A DNA stretch of 64,000 bases from Paramoeba atlantica (Eukaryota > Discosea), in contig CDRNVI010000100.1 in assembly GCA_977017575.1 (NCBI GenBank), positions 1 to 64,000 on the forward strand. The letters run 5' to 3'. Of this stretch, positions 59,199 through 64,000 are shown in pieces. Position numbers and translations under genes: made by a program. Positions within the stretch are counted from its first letter, which is position 1, and each line of letters starts with the position of its first letter. The notes under the pieces were generated by a model. It was not told where the DNA came from and ran no database searches. It saw only the letters and a program-made list of their open reading frames with translations.

Positions 59199-60179
59199 TT
59201 AAGATTCCTGCGAGCTGTCCAAGAGAATTTGCGGTCGAATTTTCCGTAAGTTTTGCACAAACTCAGATGGGGACTGGTCTTGGAGCACCACTTTCGGTCG
59301 AGCATTGATATTGCTGGATACGGAATCAAGGTCTGCTTGGGATATATTACTGAAAGGATGAGACTTTGGGTAGAAATCTCTGACGACGCCATTGAAATTT
59401 TCGACACCACCCTTTTCCCAGCTCGCGTACGGTTTACAAAAGTACGACGAGCAATTAAGGGAACGATTTACGCTCTCGTGCTTCGCGAATTGCGTTCCAT
59501 TATCATATGTGAGTGTCCGTACCAAAAAGCCTTGAAGGGCGCTGGTGATAGTCTCTGCTACAAGAGTCGATTTCTTGCATGATATCTTTTTCAGGATCCC
59601 GAAACAACTTTTGCGCTCAACCAGGGTAAGAAAGTGGCGTGTACCTTCTATTAGATCACACTCCCAATCACCGTATCGTTCCCGATCGTTAACAATGCTG
59701 GGCCGCATATCAATATCTGTACGATTAGGGATGCTGGTACGATTAGTTCCACGACGACGGCGTTGTCCACGAATTCCCCCCCGACGGAGGCAACTCTCCA
59801 AGTTTTGACTCTTATTCCGACTAATAAAACCATAAATTGCCTTCCGGGAAATGCTCACACCTTCTTTACGCAAAGTAACAGATATCTGTTGAGGGCTAAA
59901 GCGCCGACGTAACAGAGATATGACACTCTCTTTGATGTCTCCTTCAATTTTGCTTGCACGGGACTTCCGTTTACTCATTGCTTGGTTGAGTGTTCGTTCA
60001 GCCCGCTTCGCGTTGTACACACCATCCCGATCTCCACGTGCCAGTTCTCGACTAAAAGACGACTGATTTACTTTCAGTTTTGAGGCAATTTGTGCTTGCG
60101 AAAAGTTTTCTTGATTGTGGAGAACCTCAATAAGTTTACGATCTTCTGAATTAATACGTTTTCTAGATGTTTGACACAT
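59199..60179 (-). CDS. IS30-family transposase B
   Basis: 326 residues starting MCQTSRKRINSEDRKLIEVL. HTH region FSQAQIASKLKVNQSSFSRE. Catalytic core YGDWECDLIEG (first Asp), TLTYDNGTQFAKH (second Asp) and WEKGGVENFNGVVRDFYPK (Glu), followed by NINARPKVVLQDQSPSEF. Aligned along its full length with transposase A but clearly diverged, both frames intact, which suggests selection on the protein rather than recent duplication. Both genes end with the same LLDSSQES/LMDSSQDSQ tail. Confidence 0.92.
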   Translation of the reverse strand: MCQTSRKRINSEDRKLIEVLHNQENFSQAQIASKLKVNQSSFSRELARGDRDGVYNAKRAERTLNQAMSKRKSRASKIEGDIKESVISLLRRRFSPQQISVTLRKEGVSISRKAIYGFISRNKSQNLESCLRRGGIRGQRRRRGTNRTSIPNRTDIDMRPSIVNDRERYGDWECDLIEGTRHFLTLVERKSCFGILKKISCKKSTLVAETITSALQGFLVRTLTYDNGTQFAKHESVNRSLNCSSYFCKPYASWEKGGVENFNGVVRDFYPKSHPFSNISQADLDSVSSNINARPKVVLQDQSPSEFVQNLRKIRPQILLDSSQES

Positions 60180-60204
60180 GGTGCAAGAAAGACAAAAAAA
60201 AATA

Positions 60205-60955
60205 TTATCCGGTTACATTATGCATTATCAGGTTACATTATGCGTTATCAGGTTACATTATGCATTATCAGGTTACATTATGCGTTATCAGGTTACATTA
60301 TGCGTTATGAGGTTACATTATGCGTTATGAGGTTACATTATGCGTTATCGGGTTACATTATGCATTATCAGGTTACATTATGCGTTATCAGGTTACATTA
60401 TGCGTTATGAGGTTACATTATGCGTTATCGGGTTACATTATGCATTATCAGGTTACATTATGCATTATCAGGTTACATTATGCGTTATCAGGTTACATTA
60501 TGCGTTATCAAGGGTACAATATGCGTTATGAGGTTACATTATGCGTTATCGGGTTACATTATGCATTATCAGGTTACATTATGCGTTATCAGGTTACATT
60601 ATGCGTTATGAGGTTACATTATGCGTTATCAGGTTACATTATGCGTTATCAGGTTACATTATGCGTTATCAGGTTACATTATGCGTTATGAGGTTACATT
60701 ATGCGTTATCGGGTTACATTATGCGTTATCGGGTTACATTATGCATTATCAGGTTACATTATGCATTATAAGGGTGCGAGTTACTATGCGTTATAAGGGT
60801 GCAAGTTTTATGCATTATCAAGGGTACAATATGCATTATCAGTGGCCCTATATGCATTATCAAGGGTACAATATGCGTTATCAAGGGTACAATATGCGTC
60901 ATCAGGTTACATTATGCATTATAAGGGTGCGAGTTTTATGCGTGATAAGGGTGCG
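60205..60955. repeat. 20-bp tandem array upstream of transposase B, about 28 regular units plus degenerate ones
   Basis: GGTTACATTATGCGTTATCA units, with G/A and TCA/TGA/TCG variants, run from 60205 to about 60775 at a nearly strict 20-bp period. They decay into AAGGGTGC/AAGGGTACAAT variants up to 60955. The array begins 30 bp from the transposase ATG. Confidence 0.95.
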
Positions 60956-60964
60956 TGTGCCCCT

Positions 60965-61260
60965 ACACTAGCTTTCTCCGCAGTTGTTTTCGCAAGGTAT
61001 CACTTCTTCGAACCGTGGTGCGCCCCTCAAAATGACCCATTTTTGACTAAAAATATTTTTCGGACCTAAAGGGGCATTTTTGTGTCGAAAGAATGGTATG
61101 GTTGGAGTCGCATTCTCTACCGAATACGTTCGGTAGGTATTCCATTCATGCCTACGAGTGATGTCCCACGCGCAAATGTCGGATTTAGTGCTCTGAGAGC
61201 AAAAATACGCGAAAATCACCCCATTTTTACCCGAAATTCGGCTATTTTTTAATAGTTCAC
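60965..61260 (-). repeat. Dispersed repeat R, inverted fragment
   Basis: Matches the 14.26-14.58 kb part in inverted orientation (CTTCTTCGAACCGTGGTGCG, GTTGGAGTCGCATTCTCTAC, GCTCTGAGAGCAAAAATACG). Lies directly beside array B. Confidence 0.8.
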
Positions 61261-61455
61261 GTTTTGAAATTTAGCCGAGGGGCGGCTATATATTTGCCTG
61301 CTGGCCCTTCAGGGCACATAATTTTCTCAAATTATGATGTAGTATTCTCTAATTGCATGGAGGGGGGTGTTTACTCGTTTGTTATATTCTTGTTAGGTTG
61401 TTATTTTGTTACGTTTTAAGTTTTGTGCTATAATCTTTCCGTTTTCCAGGCCAAA

Positions 61456-61573
61456 TTTTCTTTTTTAGGCTCTTCGTTAAACGCGGCGGTAGTTTTCAAC
61501 TCGGAGAGCGTAGCATGAGTGACTTCTAAGTTGAAAACAACCACCGCGTTTAACGAAGAGCCTAAAAAAGAAA
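61456..61573. repeat. Foldback palindrome, family copy 4
   Basis: Arms TTCTTTTTTAGGCTCTTCGT and ACGAAGAGCCTAAAAAAGAA, about 50 bp each and nearly perfect. The loop is in the opposite orientation to copies 1 and 3. Confidence 0.9.
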
Positions 61574-61585
61574 TAAATGTGCGGG

Positions 61586-61905
61586 AGGCGGGTCGCGCGA
61601 GCGACCCCTGATAAATGGGGGGAAGGTGGTAGTTGTTTTGGGGGAAATGAGAGGCCGAACGCACGGCCGGGCCGGCCGGGCCAATGAGCCAATAATATCT
61701 ACACGTTTTTTGAAATTTGTGATTAAAAGGGAAGGATCAACAAAATTGAGAAATATGCATGTGAATGTGCTATATGCATGCGAATGTGCTATATGCATTT
61801 GAATGTGCTGTTGTGCATGTGAATGTGCTGTTATGCATGTGAATGTGCCGCTTAGTATGCATTATCAATGTGCAGTAAATATGCATTTGTATGTGCTATA
61901 CATGA
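61586..61905. mobile_element. Transposase-less IS30-type composite element, copy 4
   Basis: Half hairpin (GGTCGCGCGAGCGACCCCTG, GGGGGGAAGGTGGTAGTTGT), GAGAGGCCGAACGCACGG, GGCCGGCC block, then after about 60 bp the 19-20 bp array (61750-61905). Internally deleted relative to copies A and B. Confidence 0.65.
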
Positions 61906-61917
61906 GGGGCTGCGGGT

Positions 61918-62045
61918 GGGGATTCGGTACGGTCTCGGCGCGGTCTCGGCGCGGTCTCGGTGCGGTCTCGGTGCGGTCTCGGCGCGGTCTCGGTGCGGTC
62001 TCGGCGCGGTCTCGGTGCGGTCTCGGTGCGGTCTCGGTGCGGCGT
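61918..62045. repeat. CGGTCTCGG(C/T)G minisatellite, 11-bp unit
   Basis: About eleven units of CGGTCTCGGYG in a row, open on both strands as Arg/Ser/Gly or Thr/Glu/Arg repeats; no gene inferred. Confidence 0.9.
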
Positions 62046-62307
62046 ACGCACTTATCTCAGTGCAAGAACAGAAAGTGTGAAATGGGTGGGGGGTGGGGGA
62101 AGGGGCGTAGAAGGCGAAGGCGAGGCTACATGAATCCGGACATTGTTGGAGAGGAAATCTCAATGAAATTTACGTTTATTAACAAATCTGTACGGTTACA
62201 GATACACTTAACTACAAATTTATCACGAACCTTGAACGTAAATATTTTTCTTTTTGGTGTCCAATCCAATCCAATCCAAAAAGGCCGATATAAATCGGCT
62301 AGAAACA

Positions 62308-63534
62308 CTACCGTTTTGTATTTCGTGAGGACACTTTTCTCTTAGGTGAATCCTCCCTCTCAACACCCACCGTTTCATGTAGCACCCTTGGTCCTTCATG
62401 ATCTTTATTTTCTCCAACACCATGCCCCCCCAGTAATAAGTCCTCACTCTCTTCGGATGATTTCACTCCGGAATCTCTAGGAAGTAATACACCTTTTTTG
62501 TGGATAGGTTCCCCCCCAGTATTTGACATCTTGCGTTTGTTAGCAATATTCTTACCGTTACTCTTGGGATTATAAATTTCTCGCATTTGTGAAGGGTTTA
62601 CGAGCTCCGTGGTATGGCCATTCAATGTCTTTTTCCTCTTTGTTTCCGGAGAGGATGTCGCAAGTTTGCGAGAGCCAGCAAGTGCTAGCGCATCGGCTTT
62701 CTCGTTATGGACATTTCCATTGTGTGACTTTACCTTATCTACACAACATATAATATTTTTAGATTGTAGAGAACGGACCTGTAAATCTATGTCTTCTAGC
62801 AACTTTCCGTTTGGCACACTGCCATACCCAATCACACGACGTCTGAGACGCATGTGGTGAAAAAAGTTCCAAACGTAGAATGAATCCGTATGTATCATGA
62901 TGGCATCAATTCCTGGTGGGATTCTCTTGATCGCCTCATAAAAGGCTTCTGCTTCAGCTATCTCGGCCGAAGGAGCCTCAAGTCGTAATGATATAAACTT
63001 GTCTTGTGTCCACTTTTGTCGGATTACTAGGCCCGCTCCGCTTCTGCATTCTTGTTTAGTTTTAAGTAAGCGGACAGACCCATCGATGTAAATGTGTACC
63101 TCTTTATCTTTGATGGGAAATGGTTCACTATCTTCTTCCAAAAACTGTAAATCATACAAGCTTTCTTTTTCGATCGCGTCTTTGTAAAGGCTTTTCCATT
63201 TTGATGTTTTAACGCGAACGTAATCAGGGAGTGGTTCTAATATTTGGTGTAAATTTTCACAGAGTTTTTTCCAATGAATGCGGTCTTGAGAGTACACCAG
63301 AGCTTCCTCAAAGTTTATCCCCAGATCTCTGATGCATGATTCAGCTGGTGACATGGAGCGCGACGTTTCCTTGCTTTTCCATTGTATAAGTTCTCTAAAC
63401 ATCGAGGAGTGTCGAAGAATATGTCCTACAACTGACATATATGCGACTGACACGGTGTATTGTTGAAAAGCGCGGTGTACCACAATAAAGAGATTCCAAT
63501 GGGTAGCAGTGACCAAATTCATCCAGCTTTGCAC
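62308..63534 (-). pseudogene. LINE RNase H domain with basic C-terminal tail
   Basis: 408 codons. RNase H signature residues are present: HIYIDGSVR (Asp), EIAEAEAFYEAI (Glu), IMIHTDSFYVW (Asp) and a VKSHNGNVHNEKADALA end with His and Asp. The 125 residues after it are Lys/Arg/Ser-rich and disordered (ETKRKKTLNGH, NIANKRKMSNTG). The N-terminal 60 residues continue the RT connection region. Confidence 0.75.
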
Positions 63535-64000
63535 ATTGGCACGCGAATCTACGCATCATGTTTATTTCGACCTCAATAGAGCGAATCATGGCATTAGGAA
63601 TTGTTATTGAAGCTGCTCCAAATGTGAGTATGGGGTAAACGAGACAATTGAACAAGCGTAGTTTCGTCTCTGCGTTCAATGGTGAATCCCAAATTCCTCG
63701 TAGTTTGCGGAACGCTGCCCACGTTAGTCGTAATCTATCTTTCACGGATGAGGAAGAATCGGCAGCGTCCTGCATGTTCCCAAGATACCGGTATTTATCG
63801 ACATACGGGATTTTCCCAAAAGAAATAGTACGAAGATCGCGAGTTCCGCCAGGAATTTTTCCGAATGCCAACCAAGCAGTCTTAGTCTGACCAACGGCAA
63901 TGTGTAGATTAGCCTGTTTTGCCTCATTTGCTGTTGATTCAATCATTTGAGAAAGTTCACGCTTTGTGGAAGCTATCAGGGCAATATCGTCAGCGTAATT
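63395..64000 (-). pseudogene. LINE reverse transcriptase, C-terminal part
   Basis: The frame runs off the window edge. It begins with the catalytic NYADDIALIAS box at 64000-63968, followed by VGQTKTAWLAFG, VDKYRYLG and LRLFNCLVYPILTFGA, the standard thumb order of LINE RTs. It ends out of frame near 63395 relative to the RNase H frame. Confidence 0.8.

Larger units (their letters stand above)
58525..60965 (-). mobile_element. IS30-type composite element, copy B
   Basis: From left: GCTCCCGGTGAGGCCCCGGA, complete GC-rich hairpin (58570-58650), GGCCGGCC block, GTTAGTGGGAAGCAATTTGC within a 101-bp tandem repeat, the IS30-family transposase gene on the minus strand, and a long 20-bp array directly upstream of its start. 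Same module order as copy A. Confidence 0.7.
62250..64000 (-). mobile_element. LINE (non-LTR retrotransposon), 3' part
   Basis: Minus-strand RT end and RNase H, extending beyond the window. A short GGATT-type repeat (62261-62280) lies near the presumed 3' end. RT plus RNase H order fits the I/ingi group of LINEs, which is common in kinetoplastids, but the clade is not proved. One frame change separates RT from RNase H. Confidence 0.7.

Noticed and set aside
57920-60955. CRISPR-like array
   Set aside because: Units are contiguous with no unique spacers, and the context is eukaryote-like.
60171-60971. Plus-strand frames of repeated Tyr-Ile-Met-Arg-Tyr-type peptides
   Set aside because: Same cause: translation of the 20-bp array in all phases.
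61803-62345. 180-codon plus-strand frame with Arg-Ser repeats
   Set aside because: Mostly the 11-bp CGGTCTCGGYG minisatellite; the rest overlaps the LINE 3' region.

Overview
Probably a nuclear contig from a single-celled eukaryote with a trypanosome-like (kinetoplastid/euglenozoan) gene layout; this placement is tentative. All 17 genes that look like host genes and can be oriented with confidence (positions 1275 to 48256) lie on the plus strand, none shows an intron inside its coding sequence, and most start codons sit 10-75 nt after a pyrimidine-rich tract ending in AG. That is the expected look of polycistronic transcription with spliced-leader trans-splicing. Dinoflagellates and perkinsids also trans-splice and cannot be excluded; no SL RNA, rRNA or tRNA gene was recognised.

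Host genes in order: two FAM210-like (DUF1279) mitochondrial membrane proteins (1275-3197, 3694-4431), an AAAP amino-acid transporter (4712-6136), an LRR protein (6488-7420), a 2-keto-4-pentenoate hydratase-like enzyme (8191-9339), an Atm1/ABCB7-type mitochondrial ABC exporter (9479-12064), CCDC25 (12727-13347), an LRR protein (25271-25867), ZPR1 (27066-28745), DENR (28911-29582), cyclophilin (29873-30397), a CCDC12/cwf18-like protein (30927-31238), an LRR protein (31363-31950), a LisH-motif disordered protein (32262-34130), two more LRR proteins (38460-39137, 47681-48256) and a Sec12/PREB-like ER protein (44887-47415). They are not one pathway; the set is ordinary housekeeping with a dispersed family of five small LRR proteins between. 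The GC-rich genes share a strange trait: wobble bases are mostly C in the 5' half and mostly G/T in the 3' half.

Between and after these genes lies dense mobile DNA: 12.7-25 kb holds Stowaway-like and Tc1/mariner elements nested three deep, plus Tc1-like deletion derivatives with 130-140 bp inverted repeats; 34-44 kb holds pogo-like and Harbinger/IS5-like transposase remnants and foldback MITEs; 49-54 kb holds a degraded Helitron fused to a Tc1/mariner transposase; 55-62 kb holds two diverged, open IS30-family transposase genes embedded in composite elements that carry a GC-rich hairpin module at one side and arrays of about 20 bp tandem repeats at the other; and 62.3 kb to the end holds a LINE (RT and RNase H) on the minus strand.

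The most unusual system is the IS30-type one. IS30 is a bacterial insertion-sequence family, yet here two coding copies and at least two transposase-less copies share hairpin and repeat modules, and all the repeat arrays share a core close to ATGC(A/G)TTATCA with a period of about two helical turns.
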